Shown in pieces: positions 1-12,315 of a stretch of 64,000 bases of DNA. The notes beneath the pieces are model-generated. The model was given only the letters and a program-made list of their open reading frames with translations, had not been told where the DNA came from and did no database searches. This DNA is from Undaria pinnatifida (lineage: Eukaryota > Sar > Phaeophyceae > Laminariales > Alariaceae): positions 12,763,488 to 12,827,487 of the forward strand of contig JABAKD010000020.1 of NCBI GenBank assembly GCA_012845835.1, given 5' to 3'. Positions within the stretch are counted from its first letter, which is position 1, and each line of letters starts with the position of its first letter. A program made the translations under genes and the position numbers.

Positions 1-282
1 ATCCGTCCAGTGTCCATCTCTAAGTGGACCTCTCCCTTCCACATTTTCCCCTGTTGATGAATAATATTCAATACATCAACGACTAGGAAGATGGAAACAA
101 CGAAAGCAAAGCCGCAGCTATATTCTAATTTTCGTCTCACGTATGGCTTCAAACCACGCCTGGTATACGAGTAGAGACGTACACCTCAAACCACCACGCG
201 CGATCAGCAAAACGTCCCACATCAAACGCGTACCTAGATGCGTAAACGTACGCGAGGTGTCAACGTGCACCTTAATTCTCAC

Positions 283-1972
283 CCTTGAGCTTGTTGCCCG
301 AGATATCGAGGGTATGTAGGCACCGAAGGTTCCCCATAGAGGAAGGTAACTTGCCTGGTAAGGGATACGAGATCAAATTTCAGGCGTTGGCAATTATCGC
401 GAACGGGCAGTCACACACCGTGTAAAACGTTGGGCAGGGTGACGCTTCGGCGGTAGAGTGACAGTGGCAAACAAAACCTGTCTGAACCGTCGTTACATTA
501 GTCTCGTATAGATCACACGAACCATGGGAAGCAAAATCGTGACCGTAGAACACGCACGTGTCGAGGATCGTGAAATGGGTGTCTAACACCGTTTTAGGCT
601 TTCAAATGAGACACCACAGTGAACGACAACGGCTTTTGGGGGCCAAGAAACGGTGAAACAGGAAAAAAATAAACGAATGCGCAGACTCGGCGCGGCAGGA
701 GAAGAACCTTCTGCAAGTCGACATGATCACAATGTCACTGTGGAGATGCGTTGGTGGGGTGTCTTTGTGTTCAGGGTGAACGGCATACTCATCCAGGGGG
801 ATCAACAGACGGGAGGGGGGAGGGGGGAGGTTGCTAAACGTCGGACACAGGCCGCGATAGGACACATGACGCGGGCGTAGTTGTCGCTCTTGTGAGAAGA
901 CCACCGCCACAATCCGCGCGTGCCCTTGTCCAGATTACACACACCAATTTCTATAGGGGTCTACTATAGACAAAAACTGTCATACGGATCACGCGCCGCA
1001 TAAGGTAAGCTATTTTGTGTGTCGTTGGGGGGAGGAAGACAGGCAGATAAACGGCACTACGAAGCGTGCATTCGCCCCTCTCACCGGTGAGACGGTTGTC
1101 CTTAAGGTCGAGTTCGACCAAGCTGTCCAGGGTCATCACATCTTCCGGCAAGATACCTTACTCCCCCAAAGCCGCACGGCACCATCGGCAAACAACGTAG
1201 CATACCAGATAGATGAGCGTGGCATGGGAGCAGATAGGAGCGACGTCACCTTATATTCCAACACAACCGAAAGTTCTTAGGACATGGTTTGGCCCTTGTT
1301 ATCCTCGCAAGCAAGGACAGCAGTAACCGAGAGCAATGCCTGGCATATGATATATTCGTTAGCACCTGCCAGTCCAGGGACTGTTGGTCTCATTTATTCA
1401 TTTGTTGGCGGCATTAGTACGACATTGATTCTTCTCCGCCCTAAACGTCCATTCCAAGACCCCCCGTGAACGGTTCTTTTACGGGCATTTTGTGTGTTTT
1501 CAATTTGGCTGCCCCAGATACCTCCAGCGCAAGTGCAGATCTGTATCGGTGCGTCACATGTACGACTTCGAGTACTGTTCGTTCAGTACGCCAATAACCA
1601 CATATTCCCCTACCCAATCTAACTTGACCGCGCAATCGTACTTCCAAGACAACAAAAAAACAATATCACTCCGTCCGGGCACAACAAAACGCCCACCACT
1701 TGAACCATGTTGCCAGCCTTCTTACCTCGAAGACCGTTCTTCGGTAGGACCAACCTCGTCACGCGCTCTGTTCCCGTCGCATCGCCATCTTCGCACCGTG
1801 TGTAAACGCCGTACCAATGTTTCATGGAGTAGTTCGTTCCCCATCCGGTCCATTTGAACCACGTCAAGTGGGCGATGGGACTGTCGGGAACAGAATGGCC
1901 CGAGCACTGACTGAACAACTTCAGAAGCACTGCGCTGTCGTCCCGCGTTGGTTTCGTAGTGTCATCGGACAT
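283..1972 (-). CDS. LRR protein gene, 5' part (3 exons seen, runs off left edge)
   Basis: Three minus-strand exons are supported: 1726..1972, 1085..1156 and 283..354. The first encodes an N-terminal cap of the type that opens stramenopile LRR proteins: an acidic DDSAVLLKLF helix, a W/Y-rich stretch ending in HWYGV, then RVTRLVLPKNGLRG, where the first repeat begins. It ends at a GTAAG donor. The other two exons are exactly 72 nt; each starts after AG with two bases of a Gly or Ser codon, ends one base into the next codon, and is followed by GTGAG. They encode single 24-residue repeats (LVELDLKDNRLTG and LHTLDISGNKLK). The frame closes across all three. I chose the ATG at 1972 because MSDD opens directly into the cap; an upstream in-frame start (about 2098), or joining to the exon at 2530..3001, is possible. 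LRR proteins of this kind bind ligands or partner proteins; no effector domain is visible before the window ends. Introns 355-1084 and 1157-1725 show no further repeat exon. Confidence 0.72.
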
Positions 1973-2529
1973 ATTGAATGGAGGTAGTATCTGCGCCCCG
2001 CTAGAGCCGTGTTGTACTAGCTGCGTGGAGCCTGTCATATTGTGATGATAAAAATCGTCAAGGACATGCCGGCGCGAGGTTTGTGGAGGGGCGATCAATG
2101 TGTCGCCTAACGTTTGATAGATTGACAGTGTCGTGCTGCCCGTGGTTGAACGAGCGTCGATACGCAGGATCGAGTGAGACAGCCGTGATGGACGATGCCC
2201 GGCCCGATGTTTAGCTCAATTGATCCCGACCGAACAATCGCATGTCAGTAATAAGCCAAGAACAAGATGCATAGATTTCTTATCCTAGCCCACGGTATAT
2301 TCGAAAGCTCCACATGGGTAAAACGGTCACACATTTTCTCTCTTTCATTCATGCATCGCTCTGCATCGACAAGCCCACACAACGCAACAACATCTGCATG
2401 GATATGCAATGGTGATCGACCAGCCCCTACGGGGAAACCTACCCAGCGACGCGCATACACACACATCTACCACCACAGTTTCCCCTTGCGTTTGATTCCC
2501 ATGCATGTAAATACCACACCCGAACGCAC

Positions 2530-3001
2530 CCTCTGAAACGATGCTGGGCTCCGTCGAAGTCGCCGAAACCGGTTGCGACTCGTCTAGTGAGTTATGGGGG
2601 CTACGCGTAGTCATCACAGGCGTCGCGCAAGACCACAATGATGCAACGTCGGAGCCAATGCCCATGACGGGCGGCCATGCTGCTCCCTTCTTGGTTGCGC
2701 GAACGCGGAGGCCTTTCTTTGCATCTCGGCACTCCATGAAACGGCTTTGTTGCTCCTGCTGTTGTTCGCGTTGGTCCCGGTTGTATTTTTCTCGTTGCTG
2801 TTGGCGCCGAAACGTTTGCTGTTTTCGTTGCTGCTCTCCCTCTTCTTGTTGCAGGTGCCGTCTGCAGACAGGTGTGGCCGCTTTGAGCAGGATCTGCTGC
2901 GGGTCGTCGAGGAGGTCAGTAACCACCGACATCACCGCACAGACCTGTACGGCCAAGCCAAAAAGAAGCGAGGGAACGGACAGAGCAGTCCATCGGTGCA
3001 C
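2530..3001 (-). CDS. possible secretory N-terminal exon, Gln/Arg-rich
   Basis: This open frame of about 157 codons on the minus strand starts MHRWTALSVPSLLFGLAVQ: a charged n-region, then about 17 hydrophobic residues, then small residues, like a signal peptide. A strongly charged Gln/Arg/Glu segment (QQRKQQ, REQQQEQQ) follows, then a Ser/Thr-rich tail. At 2530 the frame meets GTGCGT, a plausible donor in splice phase 1. It begins 178 bp downstream of the kinase stop codon and lies just upstream of the LRR exons on the same strand, so it could be the first exon of the LRR gene. The phase-1 acceptor needed near 2.1 kb was not demonstrated. The Gln-rich part is low complexity and is also open on the opposite strand, so this may be a chance ORF. 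Confidence 0.33.
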
Positions 3002-3178
3002 AACCGTTAGCGCTCAAAGCGGACGTCGTCGACATCATTTTTGCCAAAAAATCAACATTTGGGGAATCAGCGAGTACTTTGGTAGAAAAATACCAGAAGA
3101 CACAACGGGTGCACAACTCTCAGCTAAAATTCCCGGACAATATTGTATCCAAAAAACATTTCAAAACATCCACATATG

Positions 3179-6100
3179 TCATTCAGTGCAACCGCGCTGT
3201 TTCAGCGCCCAATCTATTTTGCTATTACTCACTTCGTCCATCGCCGGTCGCTCGGACGGTTCCTTGTGGCCACATCGGTCCACGATGTTCCTGAACATGC
3301 TTCCCACGGCGTCGGGACAGTCAAAGTCGGCCAATGGGAGGCGCGCGTCGGGGTTGGTGTGCAGTCGCTCACCAATAGGCTTGCCATGTCCTGCACAATC
3401 CTGAGCAAGCACCTTTCGGAGGCGATTGGATGCGATAGTACAACATAGTGAGAGAGGGTGAGAACCTTGTCGTCGATCGCGTGGGGGGAAACGGCACCAC
3501 AGGTTATGACAGATTATGACAGGTTGTCACACACCAGACACGTGCTACGGCAGGGGTAGCAATTTTTATCAGATAGTTTATGACTGATCGCGATTCTCAC
3601 CTGGGGTACTACCCCACGATCGTGTGCTGTTTTGAAGGAGTATTCGTTTAGTGTGTATATCGTAGAATTGTTCATCAGGTTGGTCTTACTTCTTTGTTGC
3701 AGTGGGGGTGGGGGAGGAGGAGAAGGAGGACGAGGACGAGGACGAGGATGAGGAGGAAGAGGAGGAGGAGGAGGAAGAGGAGGAGGAGGAAAGATGGCGG
3801 TGGCAGCAGCGAGGAAGGCGTACACGCAGGAGGGTAGCGGACGAATAGGTACATAACTACTCAAGTCAGGAACCTCAGAAAAAACTGATGTTATTCCTAT
3901 CGTAGCGTGCATCACAAGGTAAAATGAGGGTGTGAGATGGGGTTAGGATAATTGTCTATAGTACAAGGAGGTTACTGCCACCCTTCACAGCGAGTTTCTC
4001 TTGAAAATACAGTTGGCAGAATAGACGCACAGATGGCACGTCCCCATCAGGTGAGATCGTACAATCTTGCCTTCGGCGGTGTATCACTGTGATGATACTG
4101 TCGCTCAGACAAAAAAAAGTTTTCATCATGCGGAACGCAGTTGAAGGTTTTCTCAGCAGCCGCAGAAGATTTAAACCCTTGACGGCGATGCTCGTTCATT
4201 TGATTTGATTTTCCAACCTTTGCCTGAGGTTTTCAAAGAATACCCTGACCCACCATCGTTCCAGCGTTATTTTGTTTCCGGTTGGTTCAACGTGACTCGG
4301 ATCGGCTGATTCCGTACGTTTTCGGCAGTGTGTCTGTGGTCCCTTTCACTATATTGTACAGTAGCGGCTTCTCAATATCACAACATCACATGGAGAACCA
4401 AAGCTGTCCAAGCCAAAAGCTACTGTTCGCACTCACCTCCCACATGACAACGTGGAGACTAAACACATCCGATGCCCGAGTGGCTTTGCGATTGGAATGG
4501 ACCTCAGGCGCCATCCAGAAGTCAGATCCCACCTGGTCAAGTAAGTGGACCAGCACCCGGTAAGGAAGTTACACAAGCGTGTACAAAAATCGTTCAAGCT
4601 GCATCAGAGTATGTATGCAAAATCTCCGCTGGTTCCACCCACAGAGTGAATACTCAATGAGGACATGAAATATGTGCTCAAGCTTGAAGCGAAATAGCTG
4701 CGCGACAACACAACAATTCGAACAAGTTAATAGAGAAGCATGTTGCTTAGCCCGGTACTACCGTATCTGTAACATCGTTCACGTTACAGCCAGCCTGCCA
4801 CGTTCCCTGCGAAGTAGCCCACAAGCCTTGCGGTAGGAAACGGGGCTGTTTGATATTATTGTGGCTTCACTGACTACATTTGCTCGGTACCCTAGTATCC
4901 ACAGAGTAATAGTAATTGCATCTTACCGAAGAATTGTTATCCTCCACCACAAACTAGGTCAGATTTAGACCGAGATAGCGTTGCAGGTGATGACACTAGA
5001 TAATTCAACATACAAAATATCAGCGTACAAACCAGCGAGCTGACAACGCGAAGATCATTTTGAAACAAACACCGCGAACACAAGACCGATCGGAAAAGTT
5101 GCAGATATCCAACAAATTAAGCAAACAACATAGACTATAACCTTGGAATGGAAGCCGCTGCCACCAGTGACGGTGGCAATGGTAGAGTTGACCTTGGCCA
5201 GTCCGAAATCGGATATCTTGGCTCCCCAAGAGTCATCAAGGAGAATGTTCGGGCTCTTGAGATCACGATGTAAGATCCCGCGACTATGCAGGAACCGCAT
5301 GCCCTGTTTGCGAAGGCGTGCATGCGTGTGCGCAATAATTTTTTTTGCGTGTGTGTGCCCGCTCGCCGTCGAATGCAATCAACCGAAGTGGGCTTCATCA
5401 GTGTTCACAAAGCAGGCGGAGAAAACCAGAAACTTCACGATTGTTGTTTCCGTTCGCTTCCAGAGACGCAGGCCCTGCATCGTGCATGGTGCCGTCGATG
5501 TCTGCTGTGAGTACATCATTACTACTGTGGCACGACGAACGGTAACGGTTGTTGTTAGTATTGTTCGTGGTTAAGACAGGGCGGTGGACCTCGCCTAAAA
5601 TACGACGTCACTCGTGCGAAAGGCGAGCTGGCGTAGTACCTTGCAAGACATTCTCCGGTTGCTGGTCACGAACGATAGTGGAATACTTTAATACGATGTA
5701 TCGCAGTATAGACTATATGTACTGTTGGAGTATGCTCTCATGTATTCATATATGTGGGCATTGATGCACAAGGTCGAACGCAGTATATGCCGCGTCATAC
5801 TGACGAAGGACTGCCGAGAACATCACAGCATCGGCTTGTACGTCAAATATTGGCGGGGCTTACGGGTTCCTGCTGTGGTCGTCATCGGATATCCGGGATA
5901 AACCTCCGGGTTGCCATTATTTGATTTATTTGCATCTTGATGTTAAAATGAATACTGCTGCTTGCTCCGACACCATCGAGACCATCCCGCACGGCAGTCA
6001 CGTCGGTCGTCGTAGGTCGGTAGGTGGTAAAGGGCCTTGCCGCGACTGCGGGTCATCGGTCAGCTTCGCGTTTGACCGTGTCGGGTTTGTTTCACTCGGA

Positions 6101-9100
6101 TCGAGGGCTGACAGGTAATACACGTTTCCTCTGATGTCAACACTCCTACTTTGGTGATCATCGCAAAAGTTGATTTTGAAAACCCGACAGCTCGTAATTA
6201 ATCTGCAGATTTCGCGTGGGGACAGGTGTGTCGACTATCGGAAAAATTCGAGTACTGCGTTTGGTATCTTGTTCGATCGTGTGGGCAACGCCGCAGGTGC
6301 ATCTATGGGTCTCTTCTTATTTAGACTATATATAGTCTATATATTCGGGTTATTTCCTTCGAGTACCGAGTTTCATCGGACTATCTTCTATCTTCGGTTC
6401 GGGTTCTGACATCTTCGGGTAAGGTGGTGTGAAGGAGCATCATATTTTTTTATGTCTACGAGCAGATAGCGCCTGATAGTGCACACCTGGCTGACGTCAC
6501 GCAAGACGCTGGTTTGGGCGACGAGGCCCATGTCGATGCCCTCCACGCACAATAGATCGTAGAGACTTTCCTGCATACGTTCCATGACAAGGCACGGCGA
6601 GTGCCCCGCGCTGCCGAGGTCGAAGGCGATCACCTCAACAATGTTCGGGTGGCGCATGGCGTACTGAATCTCCACCTCTTTCCTAACTCGGGCAGGCACA
6701 CCGAAGGGAGAATGGTTGAGGTAACGTGGTACTACACACTATTGTCTCCGTTGGTGTTTGCTAAACCCCAACTAGGGACATATTACCAGGTTCACAAATT
6801 CCAGCCCATAATTGTTGAAGATCCAGGAGAAACGAAAGTGTGTGAAACAAGGACGACAAAACCAAGACGTATAGGGTTTTCTCGGAATGTTTATCCATGC
6901 TACTGATCATTGACTGTAAGCACCTGTGTCACCGATCTCCGACTCGGTGTAAGCTACTGGCTACTGCTGTGGCAACCTACATATCACCAATAGGAGCCCT
7001 TGAAGGAAGTGAAATAACCAAATTAGTCATTCAGAATGGACGAAAATTATTTTGGTCAAATTACAGTACTTTCCTGAGCAAATTGCGATACTGACTGCAA
7101 CGCGACGCCATCCCTGAAACGCACAAAACGGTGGCCTTCGCTGCGCGGAGAATGGAAATGCGTGAAAGCAACATAGTCAAACGCTACCAAAGCAGACGAA
7201 AGAACAATTATCAGCGATCAGTTCGATCACCTAGGAAGGAAGGAACAAACCCGATCAATTAGCAGTCTGATAAGTACCTGCCCGCTCCGTACAAAGCGAG
7301 CGTGCGACATCTATAGACCAAGGTATTTCTACGAGGGAGCGGAACCACTTGATGCCTCCAGTGACTTCATATCGTAGTTGTAGATACCGACGCTTAACAT
7401 TTCTCGCTCGCAGATTTCCCGCTGAGCGAGAAAAGTCCTTTATTGCGCAGTCAGCGTCTGCGACGTCGTTTTAAGTCTTACGGCCTCTCCCGGGTCACGA
7501 ACAAAATAAATACCGAGTTAGCCTGGAGGTGTACATGAAGGCCGTGTGTGCCAGCGATGGTTCTCCGTCATCGTGCGCAAAATCTGGAGGCCCTATGGTG
7601 CGATTTATCGTCTCCCCGGATTTATCGTCTCTCCTTGGCAATATATCAACCCAGCCCTGCCGCGGGGTTTGCCCTCGGTGGTCCTCCTGCCACCATGGTC
7701 ATGTGAACCGCCTTCAGCTGACAGTCGGTCTCCGTGTTGAGCTTGGACCCTGTGGAGGCACCAGTCAGGCGCAGCTCATGAGTAACCGGTGCGACCAGAA
7801 GTGAAACGGGTAGTGTCCATCGATCGACCCCAGGCGATGATGACCCAACGACCCGGGACGCTGATTCTATATGACCTCTAATGAGGACAATCAGCAACCT
7901 CAGATGCTAGTGCTCCGATTATCCCAGCTTGTGATGATTGGGTGATCTCAAAAGCTGCTACCATTAGACTAATGCTGCAAAAATCTCAGGTGGCGATAAT
8001 GCAATTATCCCAGACGATATGACGCTGCGCCGATCTCTGGCCATGCCGCTCCACTAGTCCCACGAGAAACTGCTGTCGTAGCTCCAGGGTGTGCGATTTT
8101 GGCGATTCAATTAACGACGTTCCATTCTCTGCATCAACCTCTACTTGAATCGAAATCAGACCCCACTCCTCTCCACGTTGCTGTAACGGTTCCACGACGC
8201 CTCCCTTCCGCACGTGGGGCTGCGTTCCTCGACGACGGTGACGACTCCTTACCTCATTGCTACGGAGAAAAATAAGAAGTGGTACTCCAGGCGGGTGTAC
8301 AACCCTGAAGCTAAGCAACTACACGCTACCTTTCTTGCCAGTTTGGTCGAAGGTGATACCGAAAATTACGTCTATTGGGCACCGTCAAACGTAACGTAGC
8401 TCGCTGTTGTCGGCGGGTTAAACCAGTAGTACCCAACGCTACTGAGCATCGACTTATACGAGTATATGACCGTTAGCAACTCGGCAGGCTACTGACTACT
8501 ACTGCTGTGCAGCGAACCACTGCTGAACGAAATTACGTCTTCCACCAAGACTATCAACGACGAAACAACATATAAGAAGGTATTTGCACTGATTTGCGGG
8601 AAATATAGAGTAGTGGAAGAACGTACTTCAGGCAATGTGCAGTCTCGACGACAAAGCAGCAACAGCAATAGGTGTACATAGGAACAAACTGTTTTGCAAC
8701 AGGGCACCCAGGTGAAATCAAATTACAAAACGAAAACAACCCGTGCAGTCACCGCCATCCGAGCACAGCGACGCGTGGAGTACGTTTCCGCGACCTCACC
8801 TGAACGACTCCATTATACGCGTGGATCCGGCAGAACCCTTGACCTTCTTGATAGCGACCTCTCTGCCCTGATAAGTACCCAACAGCACCGTCCCGAATGC
8901 GCCCTGCCCCAGGATCTCCTCTTCCTTAAGATCCTCGAATCGTACCCTTCCCAGCCTCATCACCATCGAGCCCAGCGTATCCAACGATGACCCCCCTTCT
9001 TCTTTGCCTACCGCCTGCACCTTGGCAGAATCGCCTGCTACCCCTCTGTCAACTGGAGGAGCCCTGAATTAGTTACGGATGTCGTCAAAAATGTTATTGG

Positions 9101-9908
9101 CCAATTGCGTATCGTTGTGGATACCGATGATAATCAATCCGCCGCGAAGTCTTCGACAAGAAGGCATCCTCTTCGACCTAACCACGATATGTCTGCCTGC
9201 GATATTTGTTTGATGCATGGTCTCGGGAAAATTCCGCACCTCGCATATGGCATTGGATTTCATCAAACATTTCTTTCGAGAGTATTTAATTGTGACGGAA
9301 CTACGAAACGTATACAGGCAGCTCGTTGACTTCCATTGCGTACACTATCCGAGCTGTGGAGTAGCCTCGTTTAGATTAGTCGGTGCAAGGCCCAATCTCA
9401 ATAAAAGGAATTCAAGCAACAAGAAACAGACAGGGTTGCAGCAGATCGAGAAACAACCAAAACCGTCACCATCAAAGTTATTTTTCCACATCAAATACCT
9501 TCCCGTATTCCATTGGGCACCTCGATCGAATGCAGGGCAAACTTCGGACCGCTTCATTTCGGTAAAACCTCGGCATTAATTGGCTTGTGGACCTTCCTCG
9601 CAGCAAATCCAAATGAAGCCAAATTCTCGGAGCCACTCCGGCTAAACAACACTCTGTCCTTTAACAAGATCATCGCGTGCCCACCTTTTACCTCCGTCGT
9701 TCTTGTTTTCTTCCATGCGCGAGACTCTCGCATCGATGGTGTCCTTGATGGTGACACCCTTCTCAACAATAACCATCATCGCCTTTTCGATCTCAGTACG
9801 AATCATGCCCGCTAAAGCTTCGGTGCCTCGGTTCGCCATAGCTACGCTCTCTGAGTCCATACGATTGAGCTGTTGCTTGATGTCCGTCAGCATGGGCAGA
9901 CCCAAGTC
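3179..9908 (-). CDS. protein kinase gene (TKL/Ser-Thr type), six exons, 5' end missing
   Basis: The exons are 9692..9908, 8800..9034, 6487..6682, 5142..5303, 4437..4532 and 3179..3400. All junction phases match. Exon a is helical ([22 protein letters not shown]). Exon b has the ATP loop GQGAFGTV and the VAIKK lysine. Exon c has the helix-C glutamate region ([17 protein letters not shown]) and the hinge (CLVMERM). Exon d has the catalytic loop [14 protein letters not shown] and the DFG magnesium motif. Exon e has the activation-segment end FWMAPEV and [12 protein letters not shown]. Exon f has the C-lobe end [10 protein letters not shown] and a stop. The product should be an active cytoplasmic Ser/Thr-type kinase; the substrate is unknown. 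Oddities: the usual Gly of the DVYSFG motif is His, and the stretch between WE and the last helix is short, so one exon may be unseen or exon f's acceptor may be wrong. Donor d is GTTATA. The large introns hold no identified gene. The start codon lies upstream of 9908 and was not found. Confidence 0.85.
3702..3793. repeat. (GGA)n-like purine microsatellite in kinase intron
   Basis: About 90 bp of almost pure GGA/GAGGAC repeats lies in the intron between the last two kinase exons. It opens a Pro-rich frame on the minus strand that is a composition artefact. Confidence 0.85.
6683..8799 (-). other. 2.1-kb kinase intron, no gene recognised
   Basis: This interval lies between kinase exons b and c. 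It holds several short ORFs on both strands (for example 7529..7804 plus and 7986..8318 minus), none with a motif I recognise. It is flanked by GTGAGG at the donor and TTAG at the acceptor, and the frame closes exactly across it, giving an Arg codon at the join. Confidence 0.6.
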
Positions 9909-10146
9909 CTGGTTGGATCACAGAGGGATTCCACCGTAAAAAGGGCAACAAATAATTAAACCAGACAGCTCATGCAGTTGTTTTGTTTTTGTTTTTCCGC
10001 AACCTTTTGGGGGGAGTTTTGTGTCTTTTTTTGGAAAAAAAAAAAAAAAAATCGCAATGCACGCTATTCTGACCACGCCCGAATAGACGCTTATTTTCAC
10101 TCTTTGCAACCGAAAATCTGCATGAAACCAGAATAATCAAACGGTG

Positions 10147-10591
10147 TGAATAGCCTGTAAAAACAATGGTTGTGTGGAGCTCTGTCTTCTATGCGAAGAG
10201 ATGCAGAGGTTGCACACCGAAGTGTCTGTTAAGATCAGTGGTGATACGAAAGAAAAGGGATAGTTTGGAAAGGGCGCTTAAGGCCGAAGAGAGAGGAGGA
10301 GGAAAGAAAGGAGAGAAGGGAGAGAAGGGAGAGAAGGGAGAGAAGGGAGAGTGATCACAGTGGCTTGCATCACCACTTGATCATCACGGAACAATGTCCG
10401 TAGTCCGGTAGAATACCGGGACAACGGGACAACCTTAACATTATCAAATTTACCTTTACATCTAAGTTCCACCGAAGATTCAACGTTAGTTTCAACGTAA
10501 GTTTCAACTGCTTATCTTATTCGTGCGAATATACTGCTCGAATAGACTGCGCATTAACTTAGATATGAACCCAAGGTTCATACTCTCAACA
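10147..10591 (-). repeat. copia 3' LTR
   Basis: This LTR is colinear with 14738..15160. It contains a short internal microsatellite, GGAGAGAAG-type units at about 10301-10351, with one unit more than the other LTR, plus scattered substitutions and a duplicated CAACGTTAGTTT segment. The differences show that the insertion is not recent. Confidence 0.88.
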
Positions 10592-11990
10592 CGCCCCCTT
10601 AATGCAAAGTCTGATTGCTAGAGAAGCCTCATCATGAGAAATCAAATTCGTAAATCAAACAAATGGGTCACATATTCAGCCCAGTGTATTAACCGCGGCA
10701 TAATGGATGTAGCCATGTTTTTCACAAATTTACAAAAATAAAAAACAAGGAAAAATACGTATAAAAACTATGCTTGGGGTAATACCAGCGATAAATACCC
10801 TAGAAGATAAAACGCAAAGATAAGTATACTGGGTTTCAAACACGCTTCCTAAACTGTACCAAATAGATAAACAGTACCAAACAAATAAAGATAATTGTGG
10901 ACAACTAACTGTCCATCACGACAAAGTAAACGATTATCGCCACAAATATTCCGTTTTTGTTTGAAGTATTTACGTACTTACGTACTTCAAAAATACGAAA
11001 CAGATACAACTACGAATATTGATAGTACTGCCATAGATTATAATGGGTGTAGTCATAGTCCATCATCGAGCTATATCCTGGAAAAGGAAACAAAGGCCAA
11101 TGCTGTAAGTTTACGAAGTCACCTCAATAGAATCCTAGGTAACGCATAGAATATCAACTAACTGTCTGATACTAATCGTATAAGATACGTAGACAATCTT
11201 TGTGAGCCTTTGCTCCTTACTTCTGGAACATATACTCGTACGCATTGTTTGGGTAAAACATCGCTAATTAATGTACGATGGTTGACTTAAGTTCATACGA
11301 GCCATAGTTCCGCCTTTACTTATACGTAACTGGCGAGCGGTTGTAACTTTATAGTTGACCAAATAGCAGCTTGCAATAAGTAATATTCTGTACGTAAGTA
11401 TCAATTTTCAACTGTACCTGCAAGTAAGTGCATCTCGCAAGAAAATATTACCAGTATAACCATACGCCCGCCCCCCTCGAAATATTACAACTGCGATAAA
11501 ATTACCCCCTGGACTGGGACACGGTCAAGCCTCGCCCATACTTACTCATCCTATTAGGTTGAGATACGTACGAGATACTTGACAGCCGTTCGGCCATGTC
11601 GTGGTTCATGCAACGAGCGAGGAGGAAGTCGAAAAGTTCAGCGACCGAGTCACCAATACAAGCTTAAAATTCTGAAGAAGAGCTTGGACACAGAGGGGGG
11701 AATAGGTTGTGATGCGATGTGTACGTGGGCCATGTTCTTTCCCGGTCCATTGCAGTCTTGTAGCTAAATTCTAGTAGGCCAATCGTTTCGTCGGTGCATT
11801 GCTTATGTGGTTTTGCGTAATGCGCTTCTCCGTCCTCGGTGCATCGCGGTTTGTCGGTGATTTAAAAGTCCGGTAGCACACGGTAGAATCCGGTCGCACA
11901 TGGCAGAATCAAAAACTGGTTTAATTTTTTCCCCCTTGTGAACCGCCGAAATCTTGTATCGAGCTTCACAAAGCAATGATTTTTTTTATC
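10592..11990. other. AT-rich interior of copia element, RT region replaced
   Basis: RT and RNase H would be expected here in a full-length copia element. Instead about 1.4 kb is AT-rich up to about 11.5 kb and has no long minus-strand ORF. I found no YVDD-like motif. Nothing else is recognised. Confidence 0.55.
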
Positions 11991-12315
11991 ATGGAGGTTG
12001 CCTCAGAAAATTTACGGGGCAGTCGCGATGGTCAAAGGCGGTCTTGGCAGCCGGAGCTGTAGTCGCGACTTCAAGGTGCTGGAGCTTAGAGGGAGTTCTC
12101 CGTGTTGAAGTCGTTGATCTTCGAGCAGAGGTCGCTGAAGGTTTGCATCCTTCCGCTTGTGGTGAGGCCATAGGTTGCGCGTAAGTGTTGGGTATCGAAA
12201 TAGATGCCGGAGGATTTATTTTGTGCATTCCAACAGCCCTGGTGTACTGCGAAACGGCATCGAACTGCTGTTTTGGATAGTCTTGGCATTGAAGGGCCAG
12301 CTGACGCGATCTTAC

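Noticed and set aside
2747-3010. Plus ORF starting with a Leu-rich 'signal peptide'
   Set aside because: It is the complement of Gln/Lys codons in the minus-strand ORF.
2541-3404. Plus-strand ORF of 287 codons
   Set aside because: It lies opposite the kinase C-lobe exon and the Gln-rich minus ORF; its translation is Cys/Ser/Arg-rich with no motif.
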